A stretch of DNA of 64,000 nucleotides, taken from positions 310,001-374,000 of the forward strand of contig NZ_JAELVS010000001.1 of NCBI RefSeq assembly GCF_016427555.1, written 5' to 3'. The notes below the pieces were generated by a model. It had not been told where the DNA came from. It ran no database searches and worked only from the letters and a program-made list of their open reading frames with translations. Shown here in pieces: positions 10,857 through 20,067 of this stretch (its first letter is position 1; each line of letters begins with the position of its first letter). A program made the translations under genes and the position numbers. The DNA comes from Marinobacter litoralis. Its GTDB lineage: Bacteria > Pseudomonadota > Gammaproteobacteria > Pseudomonadales > Oleiphilaceae.

Positions 10857-12587
10857 TCAGGCTGGGAGCGGATCTTCCCGGTGCCCGGTCAGCGTTGTCC
10901 ACGCTTCGTAGGTGCTCAAATACACCTGTCCCCCCAATCGTTCCAGCAGTTCAGTGCCTTTCAGACGATCCATCACCGGGCCTTTCACTTCCGACAAATG
11001 CAGCCTGACGCCAGCATCCGAAAGACGCTCATTCATGGCCTCCAGACTCTCCAGCGCTGACGCATCGATCAGATTAATGGCCGGGCATACCAGCACCAGA
11101 TCTTTCAACTCCAGTTCCCGGGCGACAAGCTCGATGACGGTTTCTTCCAGAAAGCGGGCGTTGGCGAAATACAGGCTCTCATCGACCCGCAGGAAGGTGA
11201 CTTTCGGACACACTTCCACATCGTGCCTCAAAATGTTACGAAAATGCTCCGTGCCCGGCACACGGCCCAACACCGCACAATGCGGGCGACTGGTGCGAAA
11301 CAGGAACAAACCGATCGACAGGCCAACGCCGGCGACGATGCCCGCTTCGACGCTGTGCATCAGCGTTAGCACGATGGTCGCCAGCATGGCGCCAAAGTCG
11401 GTGCGCGAGTATCGGAAGGTGCGGAGCAGGGCAGGCAGATCAACCAAGGTCACCACAGCCACTATGATGGTTGCGGCTAATGTTGCTTGCGGCAGCCAGG
11501 CAATTGCGGGGGTCAGGAACAGGGTTGCCAGCCCGATCCCCACAGCGGCATACGCCCCGGCCGCCGGTGTCTCGGCGCCCGCATCGAAATTCACCACAGA
11601 GCGGGAGAAACCACCGGTCACCGGCATTCCTCCGGACAAGCCGGCGCTGAGATTAGCGGTACCTAAACCGATCAATTCCTGATCCGGGTCGATACGCTGC
11701 CGGCGTTTAGCGGCCAACGTCTGGCCCACCGAAACCGATTCAACAAAACCGACAACACTGATTAACAGGGCGCTGACCGCCAACTGGGACCAGAGCTCGG
11801 GGTTCAGGCTCGGCAAGGTAAACGACGGCAGGCCAGAGGGAATATAGCCAACCAGGCGTACGCCTTGTTGGTCCAGCCTGAACAGCCAGGCTAGCCACGT
11901 GGTCACCAGAACGGCCAATATAGGGGCAGTTTTCGTCAGGATATCCGCGAGGCGAGATGTCAGGCCCAGCTTTACCAACAACGGTTTCAGGCCATGCCGG
12001 GCCCAACACAAGAACAACAGCGTGCCCGCACCCACCAACAAAGTTGGCGTATTAATGTCGCCGAAAGCACTCAGCAAAGACCGGCCAATATCCAATAGGT
12101 TGTGGCCAGAGGCCTGCACCCCCAGCAAATGTTTCAACTGGCTGGCGGCAATCACCAAGCCGGAAGCTGAAATAAATCCGGAAATTACCGGATGACTCAA
12201 AAAATTCGCCAAAAAACCGAGCTTTAGAATACCCATCACGGTGAGCATCAAGCCAGACATAATGGCGATTAACACGGCGCCGGCGATGTACTCTGCAGAG
12301 CCCAGTTCCGCCAACGGGGCCAACGCTGCCGCCGTCATCAACGAAACCACCGCCACCGGCCCCACCGAGAGGGTGCGGCTGGTACCAAATACCGCATAAG
12401 CTACCAACGGCAAAATGCTGGCGTACAAGCCAACCTGCGCCGGTAGCCCCGCCAGCAGCGCATAGGCCAGCGATTGAGGAATAAGCATCACTGTCACAAT
12501 CGCTGCCGCAATTAAGTCACTGGTGGCCTCACCACGGCTGTATACCGGAGCCCATTGCAGGATTGGAAAATAGCGTTTCAGATTCAT
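10857..12587 (-). CDS. SulP family inorganic anion (sulfate) transporter with STAS domain
   Basis: Inner-membrane anion transporter of 576 residues with about 10-12 hydrophobic helices in the first 410 residues. The opening LPILQWAPVYSRGEATSDLIAAAIVTVMLIPQ is typical, with PVTGGFSRSVVN in the middle. A cytoplasmic STAS domain follows (about 440-560, VLVCPAINLIDASALESLE). It starts 7 bases after the stop of the metallo-hydrolase gene on the same strand, so the pair forms an operon. Given that partner, it may handle sulfate or another sulfur oxyanion. SulP proteins also carry bicarbonate or dicarboxylates, so the substrate is unproven. Confidence 0.9.
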   Translation of the reverse strand: MNLKRYFPILQWAPVYSRGEATSDLIAAAIVTVMLIPQSLAYALLAGLPAQVGLYASILPLVAYAVFGTSRTLSVGPVAVVSLMTAAALAPLAELGSAEYIAGAVLIAIMSGLMLTVMGILKLGFLANFLSHPVISGFISASGLVIAASQLKHLLGVQASGHNLLDIGRSLLSAFGDINTPTLLVGAGTLLFLCWARHGLKPLLVKLGLTSRLADILTKTAPILAVLVTTWLAWLFRLDQQGVRLVGYIPSGLPSFTLPSLNPELWSQLAVSALLISVVGFVESVSVGQTLAAKRRQRIDPDQELIGLGTANLSAGLSGGMPVTGGFSRSVVNFDAGAETPAAGAYAAVGIGLATLFLTPAIAWLPQATLAATIIVAVVTLVDLPALLRTFRYSRTDFGAMLATIVLTLMHSVEAGIVAGVGLSIGLFLFRTSRPHCAVLGRVPGTEHFRNILRHDVEVCPKVTFLRVDESLYFANARFLEETVIELVARELELKDLVLVCPAINLIDASALESLEAMNERLSDAGVRLHLSEVKGPVMDRLKGTELLERLGGQVYLSTYEAWTTLTGHREDPLPA

Positions 12588-12594
12588 ACCCGGC

Positions 12595-13461
12595 TCAAAA
12601 CAGGTTCAGAGGAACTTTCAAATAAACCTGACCGTTATCCTCCGCTGGAGGCATCTCGCCGGCACGCATATTCACCTGAACCGACGGCAGGATAAGTCGC
12701 GGCATATCTAGCGTGGCATCGCGCTCGGTGCGCATTTTTACAAATTCGTCTTCGGAAACACCTTGGTGCACATGCACGTTGGCTGCGCGCTGTTCGGCCA
12801 CGGTGGTCATGCAATGAAACTCTTCCCGACCGGGCGCTTTGTAGTCATGGCAAAGGAAAATCCGTGTCTGCTCCGGCAGAGCCAACACCTTCTGAATGGA
12901 GCGGTACAGGGTACGAGCATCGCCACCGGGGAAGTCACAGCGGGCGGTACCGTAATCCGGCATGAACAGAGTATCGCCTACAAAGGCAGCATCGCCGATG
13001 ACGTAGGTGAGACAGGCCGGAGTGTGGCCAGGGGTGTGAAGCACACGACCTTCCAAACCGCCTATGCTGAAGCTGTCACCCTCCTTGAACAAGCGGTCAA
13101 ACTGACTGCCATCCCGGGCAAACTCAGTACCGGCATTGAAGGCTTTGCCAAAAATCTCCTGCACATCGGTGATGCGGGCACCAATACCGGTTTTTCCGCC
13201 CAGCTGCTCGTGCAGATACGGTGCGGCGGATAAATGATCGGCGTGAACGTGGGTTTCCAGCACCCATTCAACCGTTAGATCGTTATCGCGAACATACTGG
13301 ATAATGGCGTCGGCGGACCGAACGTCGGTTCGGCCGGCTGCATAATCGAAGTCAAGAACCGAATCGAGGATCGCGCAAGCCTGGCTGTCCGGATCCCGTA
13401 CCACATAGCTAAAGGTGTTGGTGGGTTCATCGAAAAAGTGTTGGACGATGGGCTGGCTCAT
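12595..13461 (-). CDS. MBL-fold persulfide dioxygenase-like hydrolase (ETHE1/Blh type)
   Basis: Metallo-beta-lactamase-fold protein of 288 residues. The metal motif HVHADH is at 71-76, and TPGHTPACLTY, GDTLFMPDYGTARCDFPGGDA and a late HDY (LCHDYKAPG) supply further ligands. The ARCDFPGG segment and small size match bacterial persulfide dioxygenases of the ETHE1/Blh group, which oxidise glutathione persulfide to sulfite using one non-haem iron. There is no rhodanese domain. Cotranscription with a SulP anion transporter fits sulfide detoxification. A glyoxalase II-like function is the main alternative but less likely. Confidence 0.82.
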   Translation of the reverse strand: MSQPIVQHFFDEPTNTFSYVVRDPDSQACAILDSVLDFDYAAGRTDVRSADAIIQYVRDNDLTVEWVLETHVHADHLSAAPYLHEQLGGKTGIGARITDVQEIFGKAFNAGTEFARDGSQFDRLFKEGDSFSIGGLEGRVLHTPGHTPACLTYVIGDAAFVGDTLFMPDYGTARCDFPGGDARTLYRSIQKVLALPEQTRIFLCHDYKAPGREEFHCMTTVAEQRAANVHVHQGVSEDEFVKMRTERDATLDMPRLILPSVQVNMRAGEMPPAEDNGQVYLKVPLNLF

Positions 13462-13648
13462 GACGCAACTCTCCGGCTATCTCTATTGAATTAGAATAAG
13501 CATATATCATTTCGTCATAATTAGTGAAGTAGTGTTTTCCAATACCCAACATAGTCATTCGCGATTCATTCGCCTCTGGAAAGAATCCGGCGCGAATCCA
13601 CGCCCACCTGCAGGTACAATGCCCGGCTGACGATTTAGCGGAGTGCTC

Positions 13649-14410
13649 ATGACAACCAAATTTTCCCGAACCAACGAATGGCAGGCTTTCTGGCTGGCTA
13701 TTGGCTTTCTGACCCGCATTCCGATGCTGGCCAAGATCGACTACTCCCAACGCTTGATGAACCAAAGCAGTCTGTATTTTCCGCTGGTCGGCCTGCTGCT
13801 TGGCATGATTTACGCTGTAGCATTCTCGCTTTTTTCGCTAGTCGCCAGCCCGTTGGTTGCCATTATTCTGGTCACTATCGGGCATTTGTTTATCACCGGG
13901 GCGTTTCATGAAGACGGTTTGGCCGACAGTGTGGATGCGCTGGGCGGTGGCTATACCGTTAAAAAACGACTGGAGATCATGAAAGACAGCCGGATTGGCA
14001 CCTACGGCACGGTGGCGTTGGTCATGGCGTTGCTGCTGAAGGTGGCCTTGCTGGCAGAAGCACGTTATATCTGGCTCGCGCTACTGGTCGCACCCGCCGT
14101 TTCGCGACTGACGCCCTTGCTGCTCATGGCAACATTGCCGTATGTCACCGACCCGGACAAAAGCAAATCCAAACCGGTTGCTGACGTTTTTTCTAACACG
14201 CGGCTGGCCATCGCGGCGGCCTTTGTGGTGATGTTGAGCCTGGTGCTGTCATTCTGGCACCCGCTTTTGATCATCGGCACTTTGCCAGCGGTGCTGCTGG
14301 TGGCGCTGTGCTGGGGCGCCTACCTGCGCAGCCAGTTGGGCGGATACACCGGGGATGCGCTGGGAGCCAGCGTGGTGTTCAGCGAACTGGTGCTATTAAT
14401 GTTCCTGTGA
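13649..14410 (+). CDS. cobS: Adenosylcobinamide-GDP ribazoletransferase (cobalamin synthase)
   Basis: Integral-membrane enzyme joining adenosylcobinamide-GDP to alpha-ribazole (phosphate) in the last assembly step of adenosylcobalamin. The 253 residues show the family motifs LTRIPM near the N-terminus, GAFHEDGLADSVDALGGG, and KDSRIGTYGT, with several membrane helices. The ATG at 13649 has GGAG just upstream. It is convergent with the glycosylase gene and separated from the main cobalamin operon, though close to it. The intergenic region 13462-13648 between this gene and the divergent hydrolase is AT-rich and presumably holds both promoters; I see no riboswitch there. Confidence 0.95.
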   Translation: MTTKFSRTNEWQAFWLAIGFLTRIPMLAKIDYSQRLMNQSSLYFPLVGLLLGMIYAVAFSLFSLVASPLVAIILVTIGHLFITGAFHEDGLADSVDALGGGYTVKKRLEIMKDSRIGTYGTVALVMALLLKVALLAEARYIWLALLVAPAVSRLTPLLLMATLPYVTDPDKSKSKPVADVFSNTRLAIAAAFVVMLSLVLSFWHPLLIIGTLPAVLLVALCWGAYLRSQLGGYTGDALGASVVFSELVLLMFL

Positions 14411-14420
14411 AGCGGCCGGC

Positions 14421-15092
14421 TTAGTCGTTATCCACCGTAAACGAGACGATTCGCGATAAGTGGCTGATGGGCAAACCGGTTTCTTCATGCCATTGATTAA
14501 ATGCATGTTGCGCCTGAGTCAGGCCTTTTTTACTGGTGGGCGAGGCATCCAGAATCTCGGCTCGGGTCAACGCGGTCACCACATCACGGGACATAATGAA
14601 GCCATCCCAACCCGCCCGGCGCAGAAAATATTGGGCGGTATTGCCACCCAGCCGGGCGCCGTTGCGCTTCAAATACATCAATAAGCCGACCTGATCTTCA
14701 CTCGGCCATTCCGCCAGAAAGTGGCCAAAGCTGCCGTGATCCTGAGCAACCTCCATTATCATTCGGGCGTTTTCGGGCACGGTGCGGATTTTCTGCATGT
14801 TTCGCACAATCCGCGCATCGTCAGCCAGTCTCTCCAAAACTTCGGGCGAAACCTGCTGCCAATAGGCGGGTACAAAACCTTCGAAGGCCGCTTCAAAATC
14901 TGGCCATTTGTTCTCGATTACGCGCCAGACAAACCCGGCTTTAAAGATACAACGAGTGATTTCGGACAGGTAACGGTCATCGCCTATTTCTCTCAGCCGC
15001 TCACACTCCGGCTTCGGCGGCAGTAGTGCCTTCATCGCTGCCTCGCCACCTTTTCGAGCGGCTGCCTGCTGATAAAATCTAGAAAACTCCAT
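14421..15092 (-). CDS. DNA-3-methyladenine glycosylase I (Tag)-like protein
   Basis: Base-excision-repair-type protein of 223 residues. The middle resembles Tag: SEITRCIFKAGFVWRVIENKWP, then ERLADDARIVRNMQKIRTVPENARMI. Two departures are visible. The position of the catalytic Glu in E. coli Tag (LEGQQAGLSW) reads CIFKAGFVW. The N-terminal Cys and C-terminal His/Cys zinc ligands are not evident. It may be a divergent subfamily with different chemistry. The ATG at 15092 gives the usual MEFSRFYQQAAARKGGEAA opening; TTG 15107 and ATG 15098 are alternatives. It follows bluB on the same strand by about 75 bases and could be the last gene of the B12 operon. Confidence 0.72.
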   Translation of the reverse strand: MEFSRFYQQAAARKGGEAAMKALLPPKPECERLREIGDDRYLSEITRCIFKAGFVWRVIENKWPDFEAAFEGFVPAYWQQVSPEVLERLADDARIVRNMQKIRTVPENARMIMEVAQDHGSFGHFLAEWPSEDQVGLLMYLKRNGARLGGNTAQYFLRRAGWDGFIMSRDVVTALTRAEILDASPTSKKGLTQAQHAFNQWHEETGLPISHLSRIVSFTVDND

Positions 15093-15107
15093 AAGCATCC
15101 CGAACAA

Positions 15108-15158
15108 AGTCCCATTTAGGGGACTAACGTACCCAACTTGGGGCCTTTAAAGCGGCCC
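15108..15158 (-). promoter_or_regulatory. Two hairpins between bluB and the glycosylase gene
   Basis: On the minus strand, a CTTTGGGCC/GGCCCCAAG stem (one mismatch, about 15133-15158) and AGTCCC-N6-GGGACT (15108-15125) follow bluB. Neither has a good T-tract; the second is followed by TTGTT. They may partly terminate or attenuate read-through into the glycosylase gene. Confidence 0.35.
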
Positions 15159-15167
15159 AAAGCATGC

Positions 15168-15869
15168 TCAACACTTCTTCAATTGTTCAGCCAAGGCAAC
15201 CTGATCTAACGGCTGCCCCCAACCATTTCCGTGCACCAGCTCTTCCAGCGGCAAGCGAGAGCGCCAGCCTTTCGCCTGCAGTTCTGGTTGATCCAGAAAC
15301 TCGCTGACATACCCCAAACACAGGTAGGCCAGAGGATAGACCTGATCGGGCAACTGCAGAATATCCGACAACCGGTCCTGATCCAAAATACTGACCCAAC
15401 CGACACCAATGCCTTCCGCCCGGGCTGATAGCCAGAGGTTTTGCACCGCCAGACAGGTGCTGAACAGGTCCATCTCCATGATGGAGTTTCGGCCCAAAAC
15501 ATGCGGGCCACCCCGGGAACGGTCACAGGTGATGCACAGATTGATCGGGCTTTCGATGATGCCCTGGAGCTTTAAGCTACGATAGGTTTCCTTGCGCTCA
15601 CCGGTATAGTTATCAGCGGCCTTGGCGTTCTCTTCATTAAAACTGGCCAGCACCCTCTCTCGCACCGACAAACTGTCGATCACAATGAAGTCCCACGGCT
15701 GCATAAAGCCAACCGACGGCGCGTGATGAGCGGCCTTTAGAATGCGGGCTAAAACATCATCCGGAATGCGGTCGGGCAAAAACTGTGAGCGCACGTCACG
15801 GCGTTCAAAGATAGCCCGGTACAGCCCTTCTCGCTGGGCTTCGGTGAACGGATCATTGTGATTGCTCAT
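15168..15869 (-). CDS. bluB: 5,6-dimethylbenzimidazole synthase
   Basis: Flavin-destroying oxygenase of the nitroreductase fold that converts reduced FMN into 5,6-dimethylbenzimidazole, the lower ligand of B12. The 233 residues show the BluB features [13 protein letters not shown] near the N-terminus, [38 protein letters not shown] and [11 protein letters not shown]. The ATG at 15869 is chosen because it overlaps the cobQ stop (ATGA) and gives the expected MSNHNDPFT start; the longer reading frame is cobQ coding sequence in another frame. Its presence implies the cell makes its own aerobic lower ligand for the adjacent CobT. Confidence 0.95.
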   Translation of the reverse strand: MSNHNDPFTEAQREGLYRAIFERRDVRSQFLPDRIPDDVLARILKAAHHAPSVGFMQPWDFIVIDSLSVRERVLASFNEENAKAADNYTGERKETYRSLKLQGIIESPINLCITCDRSRGGPHVLGRNSIMEMDLFSTCLAVQNLWLSARAEGIGVGWVSILDQDRLSDILQLPDQVYPLAYLCLGYVSEFLDQPELQAKGWRSRLPLEELVHGNGWGQPLDQVALAEQLKKC

Positions 15870-17335
15870 AGCTGCAACAGGCTCCTTAGCCGGTCGGTAT
15901 CCAAACAGGTTTCTACTTGATCCGCCAAGCGGTCTAGCTGCTGCAACCGGTGGCTCTGGTAATCCACAGCCTGCGTAGTCGCCCGATTCAACCCCGCCCA
16001 TGCGAGGATGGCATCGCATGCTTCGGGGGCATCGAACAGGCCATGCACATAAGTTCCGGCTATTTGGTCATCTTGACTGACCGCGCCGTCGGGTTGGCCT
16101 TCCAGCACAGCACAAGGACGAGCCAGTGCCGGGCCTTCCGTCACGCCATTGTGCATTTCATAACCCTGCATGGTCACATTTGTATTCACCCCAGCCACAC
16201 TAGCCGTCAAAGTGCCGGACACTTGCTTCAACTGCTTGCCAGCGACCATGCGCGTGTTCATCTCCAGCAAGCCCAAGCCTTCGGTGCGGCCAACTTCACC
16301 CTCAAGGCCGTCAGGATCGTCCACCCATTGTCCCAACATCTGGAAGCCGCCACAAATCCCCAACACCTTGCCGCCATAGCGCAGGTGCTTGCACAGAGCT
16401 TCTGGCCAGCCTTGCTGTTTCAGCCACTGCAAGTCGTGTCGGGTACTTTTACTGCCCGGCAGGATGATCAAATCAGACGGCGGTATGGGTTGGTCCGGGC
16501 CGACGAAGGTGAGGTTTACCCCCGGATGCAACCGCAACGGATCAAAGTCGTTGTGGTTGCTGATGCGGGGCAGTACCGGCACCACCACATTCAGCGCACC
16601 GGCTTCGCTACTTCCTTCCGTACTGACACTGTCTTCGGAGTCCACCACCAGCCCGTGAAGATACGGCAGTACGCCGAACACCGGTTTGTTCGTGCGGGCT
16701 TCAAGCCAGTCGAGCCCCGGTTCCAACAGCGCAATATCGCCCCGAAAGCGGTTGATGATGTAGCCCGCTGTTCGCGTCTGTTCGCTTTCAGACAACAACT
16801 GCAGGGTGCCGACCAGCTGGGCGAACACACCGCCTTTGTCGATATCGCCCACCAACAGGACGGGGCAATTCGCCGCTTCAGCAAAGCCCATGTTGGCGAT
16901 GTCGTTGGCTCGCAGGTTGATCTCCGCCGGGCTGCCCGCCCCTTCGGCGATGATCACATCGTAGCGCTCGCTCAGCGCGCACCAGCTGGCCATGACCGAC
17001 GCCATGGCTTCAGCCTTGTAGGCGTGATAGTCCAAGGCATCCATGTTGCCGTGGACTTTCCCTCTCAAGATTACTTGGGCGCCGCAGTCGCTTTGAGGCT
17101 TCAGCAGCACCGGGTTCATATCGCTGTGAGGTTCAAGGCCACAGGCCAAGGCCTGCAGCGCGGTAGAGCGACCAATTTCGCCGCCATCCACCGTGACTGC
17201 ACTGTTCAACGCCATGTTTTGAGGCTTGAACGGCGCCACCGATACGCCTTGGCGGGCCAGCCATCGGCATAGGGCCGCCACTACGGTGGTCTTCCCCGCA
17301 TCCGACGTTGTGCCCTGAACCATCAAAGTGGGCAT
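15866..17335 (-). CDS. cobQ: Cobyric acid synthase (adenosylcobyrinate amidations b, d, e, g)
   Basis: Glutamine- and ATP-dependent amidotransferase of 489 residues that amidates adenosylcobyrinic acid a,c-diamide at four positions. The P-loop-like [10 protein letters not shown] is at 8-17, followed by the signature [10 protein letters not shown]. The C-terminal class-I glutaminase domain has the nucleophile in [10 protein letters not shown] and a late YVHGLFD. The start codon follows the cobO stop directly with no gap, and the end overlaps bluB by four bases. Confidence 0.97.
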   Translation of the reverse strand: MPTLMVQGTTSDAGKTTVVAALCRWLARQGVSVAPFKPQNMALNSAVTVDGGEIGRSTALQALACGLEPHSDMNPVLLKPQSDCGAQVILRGKVHGNMDALDYHAYKAEAMASVMASWCALSERYDVIIAEGAGSPAEINLRANDIANMGFAEAANCPVLLVGDIDKGGVFAQLVGTLQLLSESEQTRTAGYIINRFRGDIALLEPGLDWLEARTNKPVFGVLPYLHGLVVDSEDSVSTEGSSEAGALNVVVPVLPRISNHNDFDPLRLHPGVNLTFVGPDQPIPPSDLIILPGSKSTRHDLQWLKQQGWPEALCKHLRYGGKVLGICGGFQMLGQWVDDPDGLEGEVGRTEGLGLLEMNTRMVAGKQLKQVSGTLTASVAGVNTNVTMQGYEMHNGVTEGPALARPCAVLEGQPDGAVSQDDQIAGTYVHGLFDAPEACDAILAWAGLNRATTQAVDYQSHRLQQLDRLADQVETCLDTDRLRSLLQL

Positions 17336-17947
17336 TTACAGTTCCACACCCTTCTGGGCTTTGATGCCTTGGTCTTTGAACGCGTGCTTCACCACGCCCA
17401 TTTCTGTGACGGTATCGGCCAGATCAACCAGCTCTTGTGGCGCGCCGCGGCCGGTTACTACTACGTGCTGCATTTCCGGGCGGGCCTGCAGGTCATCTAG
17501 CACCCGGTCGAGGTCGATGTAGTCGTACTTGAGGGCAATGTTCAGCTCGTCCAGCAAGATCAAGTCGTAGCTGTCGTCTTTCAGCATAGCCGCGGTGATG
17601 TCCCAGGCTTCGTTGGCGCTTTTAACGTCTTGCTCACGATCCTGAGTATCCCAGGTGTAGCCCTGGCCCATCACGTGGTAGGTGACATTCGGCAGGTCCC
17701 GGAAGAAGGCTTCTTCACCGGTACTGAACGCCCCTTTGATGAACTGAACAATGCCTACCTTCATGCCGTGACCAAGAGCGCGGGCCACCATGCCGAAGCC
17801 GGAGCTGCTTTTGCCTTTACCCGGGCCAGTTAGCACCAGCAATATACCTTGCTCCTTTTGGGCTTTGGCTATGCGCTCCTGCATGATTTTTTGCTTAGCT
17901 GCCATGCGCTTAGCGTGGCGTTCGGGGTCTTTAGCGCGTTCACGCAT
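17336..17947 (-). CDS. cobO: Cob(I)yrinic acid a,c-diamide adenosyltransferase
   Basis: Corrinoid adenosyltransferase of the CobO/CobA/BtuR family, 203 residues. It moves the 5'-deoxyadenosyl group of ATP to the reduced cobalt of corrinoids, for both de novo intermediates and salvaged cobinamide. The N-terminus is basic and helical. The P-loop GPGKGKSSS and the FIKGAFSTGEE, YDLILLDELN and VVVTGRGAP segments are diagnostic. Its ATG overlaps the end of cobB by eight bases. Confidence 0.96.
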   Translation of the reverse strand: MRERAKDPERHAKRMAAKQKIMQERIAKAQKEQGILLVLTGPGKGKSSSGFGMVARALGHGMKVGIVQFIKGAFSTGEEAFFRDLPNVTYHVMGQGYTWDTQDREQDVKSANEAWDITAAMLKDDSYDLILLDELNIALKYDYIDLDRVLDDLQARPEMQHVVVTGRGAPQELVDLADTVTEMGVVKHAFKDQGIKAQKGVEL

Positions 17948-19271
17948 GGGTCTTCTCCTTATCAGTACAGAAAGTCAGCGCCTGGCCGCGGAAAATTGCG
18001 GCCACCAGTTCGGGGGCTGACGGGAAGTAACCGTGGAAGTAGCTGGCCACCAAAGCATTTTGACAGAAAACGGCTTCTCCGCCGGTGCCTGCTTGCTTAT
18101 GGCTATAAGCAGCTGGCTGCCACGAGGTATCCAGCGTGGAGCGATGGAAAGTATGGCCTCGCAACTCGCCTTGCTCCGTCTTCAGACTGTGCATACCAAT
18201 ACCTTGCAAACGTTTAGCCATAGCCGCACGGCCCGGTATCAGGCCATACAGCGCATGTACCTCGTCTTCTTTATCCGATAGTTCTTGCGCACAGGCCATT
18301 AAACCGCCGCATTCCGCCAATATCGGCTTACCGGCATCGTGGAAGGCACGAATGGAATTCGCCATCGCGGAATTCTCCGCCAGCGAATTGCCATGCAGCT
18401 CCGGGTAACCACCAGGAAGCCAAAGCGCATCCGCGGGCGGCAGCTCCGAGTCTTCCAGCGGGGAGAAATAGTGCAGTTCAGCGCCCATGGCCTGCAACAG
18501 CTCAGTGTTGGCGCGATAGATAAAACTGAAGGCGGCATCACGAGCGATCGCGATACGAACACCGGCCAGTAGCGTTTTCGGTTTAGTAGCCGGTTCAACG
18601 GCGGGAATTTCCACCGCTTTCGGCAATGCGTCGAGCCCCGCCTCTTTCAGCACCTGGGCAGCGTCATCCAGTTTCTGGTCGAGGTTTCCCAGCTCTGCCG
18701 GTTGCATCAAACCGAGGTGTCGCTCAGGTATGTTCATGGCGTCGTTTCTGGGGATAGCCCCTAACAGACGAACCCCCTCGGGCAATCGCTCTTTCAGCAT
18801 TTCACCATGGCGAGGGCTACCAATTTTATTCGCAATCACGTCATAAATTGATAACTCCGGGTCAAAGCAGACAAGACCCAACACGAGAGCACCAAAGGTT
18901 TGAGCCATGCCGCCCGCGTCGATAACGGGCAGGGCTGGAATACCCATGAGTTTCGCCAAGTCAGCACTGGATGGATCGCCGTCAAACAACCCCATCGGCC
19001 CTTCAATCAGGATGAGTTCCGCATCTTGTGCCGCCTCAGCCAACCGCCAGCGGCACTCGTCTTCTCCGGTCATCCAAGGATGCAATTGATAGACGGGGTG
19101 GCCGGATGCTATCTCCAGCACCATCGGGTCGAGGTAATCCGGACCATGCTTAAATACCCGTACCTTCCGTCCAGCATTTCGGTGCAAACGGGCCAATGCC
19201 GCTGTCACCATGGATTTCCCCTGCCCAGAGGCGGGGCCGGTAATCATTACGGCCGGGACGGACTTATTCAT
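17940..19271 (-). CDS. cobB: Cobyrinate a,c-diamide synthase
   Basis: ATP- and glutamine-dependent enzyme (CobB/CbiA) of 443 residues, amidating the a and c carboxylates of (hydrogeno)cobyrinate. The N-terminal P-loop GPASGQGKS is followed by FKHGPDYLDP, the typical substrate-side motif. The C-terminal glutaminase domain carries AECGGLMA with the nucleophilic Cys, and ends with ASYFHGYF. It is in the operon between the btu ABC genes and cobO. Early ring-synthesis genes are absent from the window, so it acts either on precursor made elsewhere in the genome or on scavenged incomplete corrinoids. Confidence 0.95.
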   Translation of the reverse strand: MNKSVPAVMITGPASGQGKSMVTAALARLHRNAGRKVRVFKHGPDYLDPMVLEIASGHPVYQLHPWMTGEDECRWRLAEAAQDAELILIEGPMGLFDGDPSSADLAKLMGIPALPVIDAGGMAQTFGALVLGLVCFDPELSIYDVIANKIGSPRHGEMLKERLPEGVRLLGAIPRNDAMNIPERHLGLMQPAELGNLDQKLDDAAQVLKEAGLDALPKAVEIPAVEPATKPKTLLAGVRIAIARDAAFSFIYRANTELLQAMGAELHYFSPLEDSELPPADALWLPGGYPELHGNSLAENSAMANSIRAFHDAGKPILAECGGLMACAQELSDKEDEVHALYGLIPGRAAMAKRLQGIGMHSLKTEQGELRGHTFHRSTLDTSWQPAAYSHKQAGTGGEAVFCQNALVASYFHGYFPSAPELVAAIFRGQALTFCTDKEKTHA

Positions 19272-19293
19272 AGTTTCACCATTCTCATCGTTA

Positions 19294-20067
19294 TTAACCG
19301 GAGTTCACAGGAACGAACACCGGTGCACCATCAGCTTCTACAGTCACTAGTTTCTGGTTATACAACTGCTCGAGTGCAGATGGTTTCAACATACTTTCGG
19401 CGGGCCCCCAACAGGCGTCACCGTTGGGATAAAGCAGCAACACATGACTACACCAACGCGCGGCCAGGTTCAGGTCGTGCAGGCACATGAAGACGGCCTT
19501 ACCCAACTCGGCCTGATCTCTGAGCAGACTCATAACCTTGACCTGATGGTGTAGGTCAAGATGATTCGTCGGCTCATCCAGCAACCAGATATCCGGGTTC
19601 TGGGTCATCAGTGTTGCAATCGCAACCCGCTGACGCTCGCCGCCCGACAAGGTGCTGAGCAATCGATCCGACAAATGATCGACATCCAGCGCCGCCAATG
19701 CCTGTTGAGCTTTAGCCTGATCATCGGCTTGCTCACTCTCCCAGGGCGACAACCAGGGGTGACGCCCAATCAAAGCAGTTTCCATAACCGTTGCGGGAAA
19801 GCTGTCTTGCCGCTCCTGAAACACCAGTCCCAGCTGCCGAGCAATATCACGGCGTTTTAGCTCTATCAGCAGCGAGTCGTTCAACACAACTCGGCCACTG
19901 CGGGCAGGTAATAGGCCGGCGAGGGTATGCAACAGGGTAGTTTTTCCGGACCCGTTAGGGCCGAGCACGCCCCAAGTTTGACCGGGCTCAACACTCAAAT
20001 TAAGAGAAAAACCGTCTGCTCTGCCGGGCACATTGATGATCAGGTCGCGAGTATGCAGCGTGCTCAT
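19294..20067 (-). CDS. btuD: ABC transporter ATP-binding protein for cobalamin/corrinoid import
   Basis: ATPase of 257 residues of the FecE/BtuD type. Walker A is GPNGSGKTT, the ABC signature is LSGGERQR, and Walker B/D-loop is WLLDEPTNHLD, followed by the switch His in CLHDLN. Its ATG overlaps the last base of the permease stop (TAATG), and it lies between btuC and cobB in the riboswitch-headed operon. That context assigns it to B12 rather than siderophore uptake. Confidence 0.93.
   Translation of the reverse strand: MSTLHTRDLIINVPGRADGFSLNLSVEPGQTWGVLGPNGSGKTTLLHTLAGLLPARSGRVVLNDSLLIELKRRDIARQLGLVFQERQDSFPATVMETALIGRHPWLSPWESEQADDQAKAQQALAALDVDHLSDRLLSTLSGGERQRVAIATLMTQNPDIWLLDEPTNHLDLHHQVKVMSLLRDQAELGKAVFMCLHDLNLAARWCSHVLLLYPNGDACWGPAESMLKPSALEQLYNQKLVTVEADGAPVFVPVNSG

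Noticed and set aside
15950-17272. 440-residue plus-strand open frame opposite cobQ
   Set aside because: It is antisense to an unambiguous cobQ with all motifs intact; its composition (His/Gln/Arg-rich) is typical of shadow frames.
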